In this document: positions 51,099-58,854 of the stretch, piece by piece
Layout of the letters: each line of letters opens with the position of its first letter
Numbering within the stretch: the first letter of the stretch is position 1
Assembly (NCBI GenBank): GCA_017615325.1
Contig: JAGAAI010000085.1
Span: 16,769-80,768 of the forward strand
Reading direction: 5' to 3'
DNA length: 64,000 bases
From: Clostridiales bacterium
GTDB lineage: Bacteria > Bacillota > Clostridia > Saccharofermentanales > Saccharofermentanaceae
Program-made: the position numbers and the translations under genes
The notes under the pieces: generated by a model
What the model was told of the DNA's origin: nothing
Databases searched by the model: none
The model's input: the letters and a program-made list of their open reading frames with translations, nothing else

Positions 51099-51576
51099 TT
51101 TCGCTACCTCCTGCAAATCTTTTTCTTAAGAGCTCTTTTGCCCGGGTAAGCCTCATGGAGACTGCTGACGGAGCCATATCCAGCATGTCTGCTATCTCCT
51201 TGATGGAATAGCCTTCGTAGTAGTGAAGATGTATCGCAACCCTGAGTTTATCGGGGAGTTCTGATACCGCCTCATATATTTCCGTATCCTCTTCATCAAA
51301 ATCTGTTTCTGACCCTAGATTGACCGCATCATCGAAAGGTGCTTTCAGGATATTGTCCGCAGACCTTAGAAAGTCTTTGCACCTGTTCGCGACCATGCTA
51401 AGGATATATGATTTTTCTTTCCCTTTTGTGATCGTGATATCGGATCTTATGAGCTTCACGAAAACATCCTGAACAACATCTTCGGCATCAGGTCTTGAGC
51501 CCAGATAAGAATATGCCAGCCTGAAAGCATCATCGGCATATCTATCGAACAGTCTCAACACGGTGTCATTGTTCAT
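51088..51576 (-). CDS. ECF-type RNA polymerase sigma factor
   Basis: 162 residues. Region 2 (about 5-75) has LFDRYADDAFRLAYSYLGSRPDAEDVVQDVFVKL. Region 4 (about 100-155) has LPDKLRVAIHLHYYEGYSIKEIADMLDMAPSAVSMRLTRAKELLRK, a helix-turn-helix that reads the -35 element. It is probably held inactive by the membrane protein encoded next and freed by an envelope signal. I chose ATG 51576 with GGAAGG upstream; the longer frame to 51636 adds residues outside the family. Confidence 0.92.
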   Translation of the reverse strand: MNNDTVLRLFDRYADDAFRLAYSYLGSRPDAEDVVQDVFVKLIRSDITITKGKEKSYILSMVANRCKDFLRSADNILKAPFDDAVNLGSETDFDEEDTEIYEAVSELPDKLRVAIHLHYYEGYSIKEIADMLDMAPSAVSMRLTRAKELLRKRFAGGSENAG

Positions 51577-51680
51577 TGATCGACTAACCTTCCTTTGCTC
51601 AGTTTTCGAGATCTCACCTATAAGACGAACGGGCATTATCGTTTTTACACATTTTTCGAAAAAATTTTTTCCCTGATCAG

Positions 51681-51711
51681 ATTATACAACCGGAATTCCC
51701 CCTAAAGTAAA
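51681..51711 (-). promoter_or_regulatory. Possible promoter of the sigma/anti-sigma operon
   Basis: TATAAT on the minus strand (51686-51681), with TTTACT 19 bases upstream (51711-51706). The -35 touches the next terminator stem. An ECF-type self-recognised promoter is also possible. Confidence 0.4.
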
Positions 51712-51748
51712 AGGACTGATCCCTAAAACCCATGGGATCAGTCCTTTT
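51709..51748. terminator. Terminator after the small membrane protein gene
   Basis: A 15-bp perfect stem (51709-51723 with 51734-51748), flanked by AAAA and TTTT. It ends the minus-strand gene at 51771 and may act in both directions. Confidence 0.85.
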
Positions 51749-51770
51749 GTGTGGAAGTATATCGGGGTTT

Positions 51771-51986
51771 TTATGCGGCCCTGCGCACAGGCTCCCTGTC
51801 CGCGATCTTCTTTATGGGAACAGGGCGGACAGTGGGGCGTCTGTGTGCCTGGGGGACACGGGCGGCGGGAGACTTGAGCCGCTCGGACACTTCTTCGTCA
51901 TTCTTCCAGTAGTCGTAGCTGTCTACGGCTGCCTTTGTTGTTACGAGTATGAAGAAGAAGAAGATTGCTATATCTACCGGTGCCAT
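51771..51986 (-). CDS. Small single-pass membrane protein of unknown function
   Basis: 71 residues. A membrane helix (about 3-20, VDIAIFFFFILVTTKAAV) is followed by an acidic patch and a basic Arg/Pro-rich tail (RRPTVRPVPIKKIADREPVRR). I do not recognise it. ATG 51986 has AGAGG upstream. Its own promoter (52044-52071) and terminator support a real gene. It is divergent from the PadR operon. Confidence 0.65.
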   Translation of the reverse strand: MAPVDIAIFFFFILVTTKAAVDSYDYWKNDEEVSERLKSPAARVPQAHRRPTVRPVPIKKIADREPVRRAA

Positions 51987-52043
51987 ATTGTTACCTCTTT
52001 CTGTTTTGTTCGTCAAAACGTTCGTTTGTTCTTTTATGAGGGG

Positions 52044-52071
52044 AGTATAGCACATCATAAGTCCCGTTAAA
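52044..52071 (-). promoter_or_regulatory. Promoter of the small membrane protein gene
   Basis: TTTAAC (52071-52066), a 16-base spacer, then TATACT (52049-52044) on the minus strand. Confidence 0.5.
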
Positions 52072-52143
52072 AGGACACAAAACGCAAAAAGAACAAAAAT
52101 TCTTATATTTTTTCGAAAAAATCAGGAATTTTCGATTTTTCTG

Positions 52144-52172
52144 TTGACAGCCCATCCTGCCGGTGTTATCTT
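52144..52172 (+). promoter_or_regulatory. Promoter of the padR operon
   Basis: Perfect TTGACA (52144-52149), a 17-base spacer, and TATCTT (52167-52172). The tandem repeat array starts one base after the -10. Confidence 0.65.
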
Positions 52173-52173
52173 T

Positions 52174-52229
52174 ACTACGACAGACATACTACGACAATCG
52201 GAGTACGACAGTCGGAGTATGGAAGTCAT
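52174..52229 (+). repeat. Four tandem 14-bp repeats over the padR transcription start
   Basis: Units: ACTACGACAGACAT, ACTACGACAATCGG, AGTACGACAGTCGG, AGTATGGAAGTCAT. The first three share TACGACA at a fixed place; the fourth is degenerate. The array sits from -10 to about +50, where a bound repressor would block transcription, so it is a candidate operator for PadR itself. Confidence 0.65.
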
Positions 52230-52308
52230 GGTAATAAGGGAACCCGTAAAAACTGACCCCGCTGCAGACGTGCGGCGGGGCCCAAAGAAAAAGAAAGGAG
52301 TAGAAGTG

Positions 52309-52662
52309 ATGACAGAGATCAGCAGTGACATCATTCGCGGCTACAATGACACTATGATCCTTTTCCTGCTTATCAAGGGCCCTTCCTACGGATATGAGAT
52401 ATCCAAGCAGATAAGAAACCTGTCAGACGGCAAGTACATCATCAAGGAGACGACATTGTACTCGGCATTCACGAGAATGGAGAAGAACGGATACATAGAA
52501 TCTTTCTCCCAGATATCCCAGGATACCGGCAAGAGGAGAACATACTACCGTATCACAGCCCAAGGCATGGAGTACTACAGACAGAAGAGGGATGAGTGGG
52601 TTTTGACCAAAGAGGTCATCGAGAAGTTCATAACAAAGGAGAATGAGAATGGAAGCTGTTAA
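52309..52662 (+). CDS. PadR family transcriptional regulator
   Basis: 117 residues. The winged helix-turn-helix (about 10-85) has MILFLLIKGPSYGYEISKQI, ETTLYSAFTRMEKNGYIESF and RTYYRITAQGMEYY, typical of PadR. A short C-terminal dimerisation helix follows. In Bacillota such a regulator often precedes a HAAS-domain membrane gene and controls the operon. ATG 52309 follows AAAGGAG; the longer frame from 52144 runs through the promoter and repeats. It overlaps the next gene by 14 bases. Confidence 0.93.
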   Translation: MTEISSDIIRGYNDTMILFLLIKGPSYGYEISKQIRNLSDGKYIIKETTLYSAFTRMEKNGYIESFSQISQDTGKRRTYYRITAQGMEYYRQKRDEWVLTKEVIEKFITKENENGSC

Positions 52663-53662
52663 AAATTATCTGGACAGGATGTTTGCCAACCTGCCGAACA
52701 CACCTTCGGTAATGAGGGCAAAAGATGAGTTGCTCCAGATGATGGAGGACAAATACACTGAACTCATCAGCGAAGGGAAGACAGAGAATGAGGCGGTAGG
52801 AAGCGTAATATCGGAGTTTGGTAATCTCGATGAGCTTGCCGAGGCCTTAGGAGTTGAAGAAGAAGTCATGCTGCAGAAAGCCGAGGCGGTCGATTCAACT
52901 GAGAAAAGGATCATTGGAGTTGAGGATTCCAAGAAATATATCGAAGCAAAGTTCTCTCAGGCCCTTCCGCTTGCTCTGGGTATTGCTCTTTCCATATTGA
53001 GCTTTATCTGCCCCGTGATCACATCAGAGGTCCTTCCGGATAATCTGGATATGGTCGGAGTCCTGGGAATGTTCAGCTTCATGGCTGCAGGAGTTATCCT
53101 GATAATCGTGGGAGCTCTTAAGCTCAAGGGCTGGGGTCACATCAATGACAAGGAGAGCACCTTATCCGTTGATGCAACAAAGTACGTTAAGGACGAATGC
53201 GCAAGATATGATTCGACAAGGACAGTGCTTCTCTTGACGGGGATAGTGCTTTGCGCAGGCAGCTGGCTGCCGTCGGCTCTCCTTAGCAATTTCTCCAGGA
53301 TGGAAAACCTGGTGGGAGCGCCCCTCCTCTTCATAATGGTGGCAATAGGCGTCTTCATGATCGTTTACTCTTCGGTCTGCAACTATGCTTATGTCAACCT
53401 CCTGAGCTTAAATGACAAGGAAAGCATGAAATCAGCCTACCGTCCCGTTGCAGGAAATGACGGCAAACTGGTCTACGTTAATCCCGCAGCCGAGTTCATA
53501 ATGGGCGTTTACTGGCCGACTGTAACATGTCTTTATCTGATCGTAAGCTTTACGACATTTTACTGGGGGATTACTTGGATCATCTGGCCCCTTGCAGCGA
53601 TCCTGCACATAATACTTAAGAAGACTCTCATAAAGAGAAACGGTGCCGGAATGGCGGCATAA
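52649..53662 (+). CDS. HAAS-domain integral membrane protein
   Basis: 337 residues. The N-terminal HAAS domain (about 1-80: LDRMFANLPNTPSVMRAKDELLQMMEDKYTELISEGK, GSVISEFGNLDELAEALG) is a small helical region common beside PadR regulators. A membrane part with about six helices follows (about 108-128, 138-160, 190-212, 222-248, 288-310, 312-330). Its role is unknown; a PadR-controlled envelope stress protein is a fair guess. I chose ATG 52649 because AAAGGAG lies seven bases upstream; ATG 52643 is too close to it. Confidence 0.88.
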   Translation: MEAVKNYLDRMFANLPNTPSVMRAKDELLQMMEDKYTELISEGKTENEAVGSVISEFGNLDELAEALGVEEEVMLQKAEAVDSTEKRIIGVEDSKKYIEAKFSQALPLALGIALSILSFICPVITSEVLPDNLDMVGVLGMFSFMAAGVILIIVGALKLKGWGHINDKESTLSVDATKYVKDECARYDSTRTVLLLTGIVLCAGSWLPSALLSNFSRMENLVGAPLLFIMVAIGVFMIVYSSVCNYAYVNLLSLNDKESMKSAYRPVAGNDGKLVYVNPAAEFIMGVYWPTVTCLYLIVSFTTFYWGITWIIWPLAAILHIILKKTLIKRNGAGMAA

Positions 53663-53699
53663 AAACAAGCGAATAAGAATAGATTAAAGGAGAAAGAAA

Positions 53700-54551
53700 A
53701 TGAAACTTGCAAAGATCTTATACATTATCTCGATATTTATTATCACGGGATTTGTCATCCTCTTCTCGATGGGCTGCAGGCTCGGATTTCTGGGAAGCAA
53801 GGACATGAGGAACATATCAGAGAAGAAGAGCATTGAGGCATTTAAGAACATAGATATCGATGCGGATGTCGTCAACTTCAATATAGAAGAGGGTGACGGA
53901 TACTATGTAAAGTATGATTTCCCCGCTGAATTTAAGACTGATGTCAGTGTCGATGGCGATACCGTAAAGGCAAAAGTTAAGGCAAAAGAGAGCTTCAGCC
54001 TGGTCGATTTCGGAATGGGTGCGAAAATGAAGAAATGTGATCTTACCCTTATCGTTCCAAAGGGTGCCGACCTCGACGATCTTAAGGTATTGACCAAAGC
54101 AGGCAACATCAACCTTGACGATCTTACTTTGGACGAGATCACATTAAATTGTGATGCAGGCAATGTCGTTTTGGACAAGGTAAAGAGCGGCTTATGCAAT
54201 ATCGAGACAGATGCCGGCAACGTTCAGTTCAGGAACTGTGAACTGGCAGATCTTAAGCTCGATACGGATGCAGGTAATGTTGAATTCGATAACACGGTCA
54301 TGAAGGATATCGAGATCGAAACCCAGATGGGCAACATCGATCTTGATGAAGTAAGATTCGGCAAGGGCGAGGTTACTACTGAACTCGGTGTTATCGAAGT
54401 CGACGGTGAATATGATAAACTTGAAGCCAGGAGCCAGGTTGGCGCCATAAAGGTAAAGTCTTCCAACGAAGATACCAAGTTCGACATCAAGACAGAACTC
54501 GGCGGAGTTACCGTAAACGGAGACAGCAAAGGAAGATCTTATTCAAACTGA
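53700..54551 (+). CDS. DUF4097 beta-strand repeat protein, lipoprotein-like
   Basis: 283 residues. A membrane segment (about 8-25) ends in SMGC (Cys26), a possible lipobox. The rest is a DUF4097 beta-solenoid with repeated TDAGNVQF/CDAGNVVL/TDAGNVEF units, each turn turning on AGN. The family is usual downstream of PadR-HAAS genes. Function unknown. AAAGGAG precedes the ATG. Third gene of the operon. Confidence 0.88.
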   Translation: MKLAKILYIISIFIITGFVILFSMGCRLGFLGSKDMRNISEKKSIEAFKNIDIDADVVNFNIEEGDGYYVKYDFPAEFKTDVSVDGDTVKAKVKAKESFSLVDFGMGAKMKKCDLTLIVPKGADLDDLKVLTKAGNINLDDLTLDEITLNCDAGNVVLDKVKSGLCNIETDAGNVQFRNCELADLKLDTDAGNVEFDNTVMKDIEIETQMGNIDLDEVRFGKGEVTTELGVIEVDGEYDKLEARSQVGAIKVKSSNEDTKFDIKTELGGVTVNGDSKGRSYSN

Positions 54552-54564
54552 CAGGAGCGTATAT

Positions 54565-55269
54565 ATGGGAGCTGATATCCTTAAAGAGATAGAGAAAAGA
54601 TTATCAGGTCTTAAGGATGAGAAATACAGGGAGATGCAGATCAAGATCATCCCCAATGTGGCTTCGGAAAGAATAATCGGAGTGAGGACCCCCGAACTCC
54701 GTACCTATGCAAAAGAACTGGCGAAGAGGGAAGATATCAGGGATTTCCTTGATGATCTCCCTCATCGCTTTTTTGATGAGGATCAGCTCCATGCATTCAT
54801 CCTCTCTTCCATGAAGGATTTCGATCAGGTCATTAAAGACACCGACCATTTCCTGACTTACGTCAATAACTGGGCCACCTGTGACCAGATGTCCCCCAAG
54901 GTCTTCCGCAAGCACCGCGGAGAACTGCTTCCATATATCGACGAATGGATAAAGTCAGGCGAGACCTACAGGGTGAGGTTTGCCATAGGTATGCTGATGG
55001 AGCATTTTCTGGATGATGGCTTTGACATCAAGTATCCGAAGAAGGTATCTGCCATAAGGAGCGACGAATACTACGTTAACATGATGATCGCCTGGTATTT
55101 TGCTACAGCCCTTGCCAAGCAGTACGATAAGGTGATCCCATTCATCGAAAAGAAAAAGCTTGATGCCTGGACCCATAACAAAGCGATCCAGAAGTCCATC
55201 GAGAGTTACAGGATAAGTCCCGAACAAAAAGAATATCTAAGGTCACTTAAGATTCCGAAGAAACATTAA
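54565..55269 (+). CDS. DNA alkylation repair protein (AlkD-like HEAT-repeat glycosylase)
   Basis: 234 residues, all helical, with HEAT-like repeats of the AlkC/AlkD family: IPNVASERIIGVRTPELRTYAKEL, FDQVIKDTDHFLTYVNNWATCDQMSP, and YYVNMMIAWYFATALAKQYD. The NNWATCD element contains the Asp used by AlkD to release 3-methyladenine or 7-methylguanine. It follows DUF4097 by 13 bases, in the same direction. Confidence 0.92.
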   Translation: MGADILKEIEKRLSGLKDEKYREMQIKIIPNVASERIIGVRTPELRTYAKELAKREDIRDFLDDLPHRFFDEDQLHAFILSSMKDFDQVIKDTDHFLTYVNNWATCDQMSPKVFRKHRGELLPYIDEWIKSGETYRVRFAIGMLMEHFLDDGFDIKYPKKVSAIRSDEYYVNMMIAWYFATALAKQYDKVIPFIEKKKLDAWTHNKAIQKSIESYRISPEQKEYLRSLKIPKKH

Positions 55270-55280
55270 TAATATCTTGA

Positions 55281-55374
55281 GGAAGAACAGATTTCTCCCG
55301 CAAGTTCCGCAGGCGGACATAAGGGCGCCGAGGACTTGTCCGAAGCGGGAGAAATTGTTCTTCCGTATTTTTAC
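55281..55374 (+). ncRNA. Candidate structured RNA or complex terminator
   Basis: A 20-bp outer stem with one bulged G (55281-55301 with 55345-55364) encloses 43 bases that fold further (AAGTTCC/GGACTT and GGCG/CGCC). A GTATTTTTAC tail follows. The extended rod is much larger than other terminators in this window. It may be a small RNA with its own end, or only the terminator of the DNA repair gene. Confidence 0.5.
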
Positions 55375-55462
55375 ACTTGTGTGGCTTTTTTGAGGCAGGT
55401 TTCCTATTTTCGGCACAATAGATTATAATATACAAAATTATGTGCGCTAGAGAGGTGCCGAT

Positions 55463-56569
55463 ATGGAAGAACTCAAAAAGTGTATGAAACAGGCAAAGAC
55501 CATCCTCCCTTACGATGCCGGTGTCTTAGACAGCTCCGGCAACATTCTTGCATCCACATCTGATGAGGCAGAAGGCGAGGTCGATCCTTCTTTCAGAGCG
55601 GTAATGCTTTCAAATGATGATTTCGCATTGACGGCTGACAAGACCTACATGAAGGTCTATATAGGCGAGCAGCTCAAGTACATAGCTTACGTAAACAGTA
55701 CAGATGCCAACGTTAAGGTTAACCTCATGCTGATCGCTGAGTGGATAAAGCTCATCGTGAAGGATAAGGGTTCAGATGCGGAGAGGACTGTATTCATCAG
55801 GAACGTACTTCTTGATAACGAGATTAGGAGTGAAGTTCCCATGATCGCAAGAAGCTATAAGATCGACTGCAAGAACTCAAGAGTAGTTTACGTAATAAGG
55901 ACGGATTCGAACCAGAGCGCCGAATCTTTCGAGATCCTCCAGAACCTTTATAACGACAGTGAAGTCGCAACGGTCATAGCGATGGACGATACGACAACGA
56001 TCATCATCGCAGATGTTGAGGAACAGTCAGACGATGCGGATCTTCGGGACCAGTTCATCGACGATACGGCAAGTTCCGTTCATTCCTGCCTCGTATCCGA
56101 GGGCATCGACTCCAAGGTCGCTGTAGGATCCGTTGTTTCATCCTTTATGGATATCAGCAAGTCTTATTCCGATGCCATGACGGCGCTCAAGGTCAGCAAG
56201 ATCTTCGATTCCGATGCAAATATCTCAAGATACGACAACTTAGGTCTGGGAAGACTCATCTATCAGCTCCCCAAGCCTCTCTGTGAGATGTTCATCAAGG
56301 AGGTTTTCCCTAACGAAGCATACAGGCAGCTTGACGAAGAGACAAGGACCACGATCGATACTTTCTTCGCCAACGACCTTAACGGAAGTGAGACTTCCAG
56401 AGAGTTGTTTGTTCACAGGAACACGCTCGTTTACAGACTTGAGAAGGTCAAGACCAAGACAGGACTGGACTTAAGAAAGTTCGACGATGCGGTATTGTTC
56501 AAGATGGCAACGATGGTACGCACCTATATCGACTATCTTAACAATCCGTCCGACAATAAGATCAGATAA
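55463..56569 (+). CDS. PucR/CdaR-type transcriptional regulator
   Basis: 368 residues. The N-terminal part (about 1-110) resembles a sensor (TILPYDAGVLDSSGNILAS). A middle GGDEF-like CdaR domain (about 130-280) and a C-terminal PucR helix-turn-helix (LNGSETSRELFVHRNTLVYRLEKVKTKTGLDLRKFDDAVLFKMA) follow. The LFVHRNTLVYRLE helix-turn-helix is diagnostic. Relatives activate genes for sugar diacids or purines, but no such genes are near. It directly precedes ftsE and may be co-transcribed with it. Confidence 0.88.
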   Translation: MEELKKCMKQAKTILPYDAGVLDSSGNILASTSDEAEGEVDPSFRAVMLSNDDFALTADKTYMKVYIGEQLKYIAYVNSTDANVKVNLMLIAEWIKLIVKDKGSDAERTVFIRNVLLDNEIRSEVPMIARSYKIDCKNSRVVYVIRTDSNQSAESFEILQNLYNDSEVATVIAMDDTTTIIIADVEEQSDDADLRDQFIDDTASSVHSCLVSEGIDSKVAVGSVVSSFMDISKSYSDAMTALKVSKIFDSDANISRYDNLGLGRLIYQLPKPLCEMFIKEVFPNEAYRQLDEETRTTIDTFFANDLNGSETSRELFVHRNTLVYRLEKVKTKTGLDLRKFDDAVLFKMATMVRTYIDYLNNPSDNKIR

Positions 56570-56584
56570 GGACAGGCTTATAGT

Positions 56585-57949
56585 TTGATAAGATTTGAAA
56601 ATGTAAAAAAGACATACAAGTCCGGAGTTGAGGCTCTCAAGGGTGTCGATTTCACCGTAAAGAGCGGAGAATTCGTATTTGTTATCGGTAAGTCCGGTTC
56701 AGGAAAATCGACACTCCTCAAATGCATAACATGCGAAGAGGATCCAACTGAAGGCAAGGTAACTATCGACAACTTTGACATATCCCATATGTCAAGGGCA
56801 TTGGTCCCTGTCTTGAGACGTCAGATCGGAATGATCTATCAGGACTTCAGACTGATCGACACAAAGACAGTTGCCGAGAATATATCTTTCGCAGGAGAGA
56901 TCGTCGGCATCCCGAAGAAGAGCCTTGCAAGATCAGTTCAGATCATGTTAAAGGTCGTAGGTCTTGAGGATAAGGCTGATGCCTACCCTCAGGAATTATC
57001 CGGCGGTGAGCAGCAGAGAGTTGCTATCGCAAGGGCCATGATGAACACGCCCAAGATAATCGTTGCTGACGAGCCTACGGGCAACCTTGACCCTGAGACA
57101 TCAGAGAACATCATGGCGATGCTCCTGGAGATCAACCGTTCGGGAACCACGGTTATCGTCTGTACCCACGACAGCAACCTGGTAGACAGGATGCAGCAGA
57201 GAGTTATAGAGATAGAAGACGGTCTCATCGTAAGAGACGAGAACGAGAGCGGATATTCCGAGAAGGTCGAAGAAGAACCCGGACAGGCTGAGTTCGGCGG
57301 ACTGGAAGCGTCCGGTGCTGCTACGGTAACAGGTCTTGAAGGTTCATCTGTTAAGATCGGTGACGAAGGCTATGAATCAGATTCTGATTACAGTGACTAT
57401 GGCGGTGACGAGGGAGTTGCAACAGGAGCAGGTCAGGTCCTCTTCGGTGACGAGAAACCTGTGCCTTATGAAGCAACGGCCCTTCCTGAGAAGGCTGCGC
57501 CCGTATCCGGGATCAGCGTATTGGAAGATAAGCCTCATGAGATAACCGAAGTTACTCCTTCCCAAGTCAAAGAAGCGGAAGATACGATCATCGAAGAAGT
57601 TCCGGCAGAGATATCTCTCGAGCAGTTCGAGACCATGACAAATGAGGAAGCTGCAAAAGAAGACGAGACAGAAGGATCTGACGGGGCAGCAGAAGATACA
57701 GAAGTAACCAAAGATGAAGAAGCCGTTGGTGCGAAGGAAGAGCCTGTAGAGACTGAGGCCTCTGAAGAAGCGGCTGAAGAAGAGGAAGAGGAGATAAAAC
57801 CTCTTTCAAGGAAACAGATCCGCGAGGAGAAGAAACGCGCCAAGGCTGAGTTAAAGAAAGCGAAAAAAGAGATGAAAGCGGGCAGGAAGGCTCCCGAAGT
57901 GAGCACGCCTGAAGAAGATATTGATCTTCTTGGGGATGAGGACAGTTGA
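56585..57949 (+). CDS. ftsE: Cell division ATP-binding protein FtsE with a long acidic C-terminal tail
   Basis: 454 residues against about 228 in usual FtsE. The ABC domain is complete: P-loop GKSGSGKST (about 37-45), signature LSGGEQQRVAIARAM, Walker B VADEPTGNLDP, His in CTHDSN. From about residue 225 an extra tail is rich in Glu, Ala, Gly and Thr. It ends in a Lys/Arg/Glu helix (RKQIREEKKRAKAELKKAKK) and DEDIDLLGDED-like acids. FtsEX controls a wall hydrolase during division; the peptidase is encoded two genes on. It starts at TTG 56585 and overlaps ftsX by three bases. Confidence 0.93.
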   Translation: MIRFENVKKTYKSGVEALKGVDFTVKSGEFVFVIGKSGSGKSTLLKCITCEEDPTEGKVTIDNFDISHMSRALVPVLRRQIGMIYQDFRLIDTKTVAENISFAGEIVGIPKKSLARSVQIMLKVVGLEDKADAYPQELSGGEQQRVAIARAMMNTPKIIVADEPTGNLDPETSENIMAMLLEINRSGTTVIVCTHDSNLVDRMQQRVIEIEDGLIVRDENESGYSEKVEEEPGQAEFGGLEASGAATVTGLEGSSVKIGDEGYESDSDYSDYGGDEGVATGAGQVLFGDEKPVPYEATALPEKAAPVSGISVLEDKPHEITEVTPSQVKEAEDTIIEEVPAEISLEQFETMTNEEAAKEDETEGSDGAAEDTEVTKDEEAVGAKEEPVETEASEEAAEEEEEEIKPLSRKQIREEKKRAKAELKKAKKEMKAGRKAPEVSTPEEDIDLLGDEDS

Positions 57950-58842
57950 GTATAAGAGCGTTTTTTAATTCGGTAAGAGAAGGATTCAGGGGGATCATAA
58001 GGCACCCTCTGGTAACGGTCGCATCCGTTACCACGATCCTGCTCATGCTCATCATCATGAGCGTATTCGTCATATTCTCGCTTAATGCCCGTAACATGAT
58101 GAATAAGCTCTCCCAGCGTCCGCCTATCGAAGTCTATATGAAACTTCAGTGTACGGAAGAGCAGCGCAACACGGTTAATGAAGTGCTGGCAGGAGATGAG
58201 AGGATCTTAAGTTATACGATGTCAACTCCTGAGGAGAACTACCTTTCCTATAAGGAGAACCTTGGCGATTCGGCAAGCGTATTGGATGACTTTGATTACA
58301 ACAATTATCTTCCCTATACATTCAACATAAGACTGGTGGATCCTGCCGATGCGGATGATGTCTGCAATCTGGTCGGAATGTACGACGGTGTTTACCGCGT
58401 TGCTCAGGAGAGCCGTGTCATGCAGTTCCTGACGAACGCATCAAATGTCGTAAGGATAACGACAGTCGTGGCATTTATCGTCCTGTTCATAATATCTCTC
58501 TTTATCATATCCAACATGGTAAGGATCTCCGTCTATTCGAGATCGGCAGAGATAGAGATCATGAAGTTCATCGGTGCAACCAACAATTACATAAGGTTGC
58601 CTTATATTATAGAAGGTGCAATAGTGGGACTTATAAGCGCTATCTGCGCTTGGGGCATCACTTCGATCGCATATCAGCAGATCTATGCAAATGCGATGCG
58701 CCAGATAAGCACTTCGAGCTTCTATGCTCTCCTTCCCACGACAAGGATAATCTGGGCTGCACTGGCCGTTGCCGTCGTAATGGGCGTGCTCATAGGTTCA
58801 GTAGGTTCAGGTATATCCGTAAGAAAATACGTAAAGGTGTAA
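57946..58842 (+). CDS. ftsX: Cell division protein FtsX
   Basis: 298 residues. A first helix (about 22-44) follows a basic N-terminus (RAFFNSVREGFRGIIRHPLVT). The extracellular domain (about 48-165) has RPPIEVYMKLQCTEEQ. Three C-terminal helices (about 168-190, 215-240, 262-285) surround the cytoplasmic SAEIEIMKFIGATNNYIRLPYIIEGA motif typical of FtsX. With FtsE it passes ATP hydrolysis to an extracellular wall hydrolase. It starts at TTG 57946 inside the ftsE stop (TTGA). Confidence 0.95.
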   Translation: MSIRAFFNSVREGFRGIIRHPLVTVASVTTILLMLIIMSVFVIFSLNARNMMNKLSQRPPIEVYMKLQCTEEQRNTVNEVLAGDERILSYTMSTPEENYLSYKENLGDSASVLDDFDYNNYLPYTFNIRLVDPADADDVCNLVGMYDGVYRVAQESRVMQFLTNASNVVRITTVVAFIVLFIISLFIISNMVRISVYSRSAEIEIMKFIGATNNYIRLPYIIEGAIVGLISAICAWGITSIAYQQIYANAMRQISTSSFYALLPTTRIIWAALAVAVVMGVLIGSVGSGISVRKYVKV

Positions 58843-58854
58843 GCGGAGGCAATC

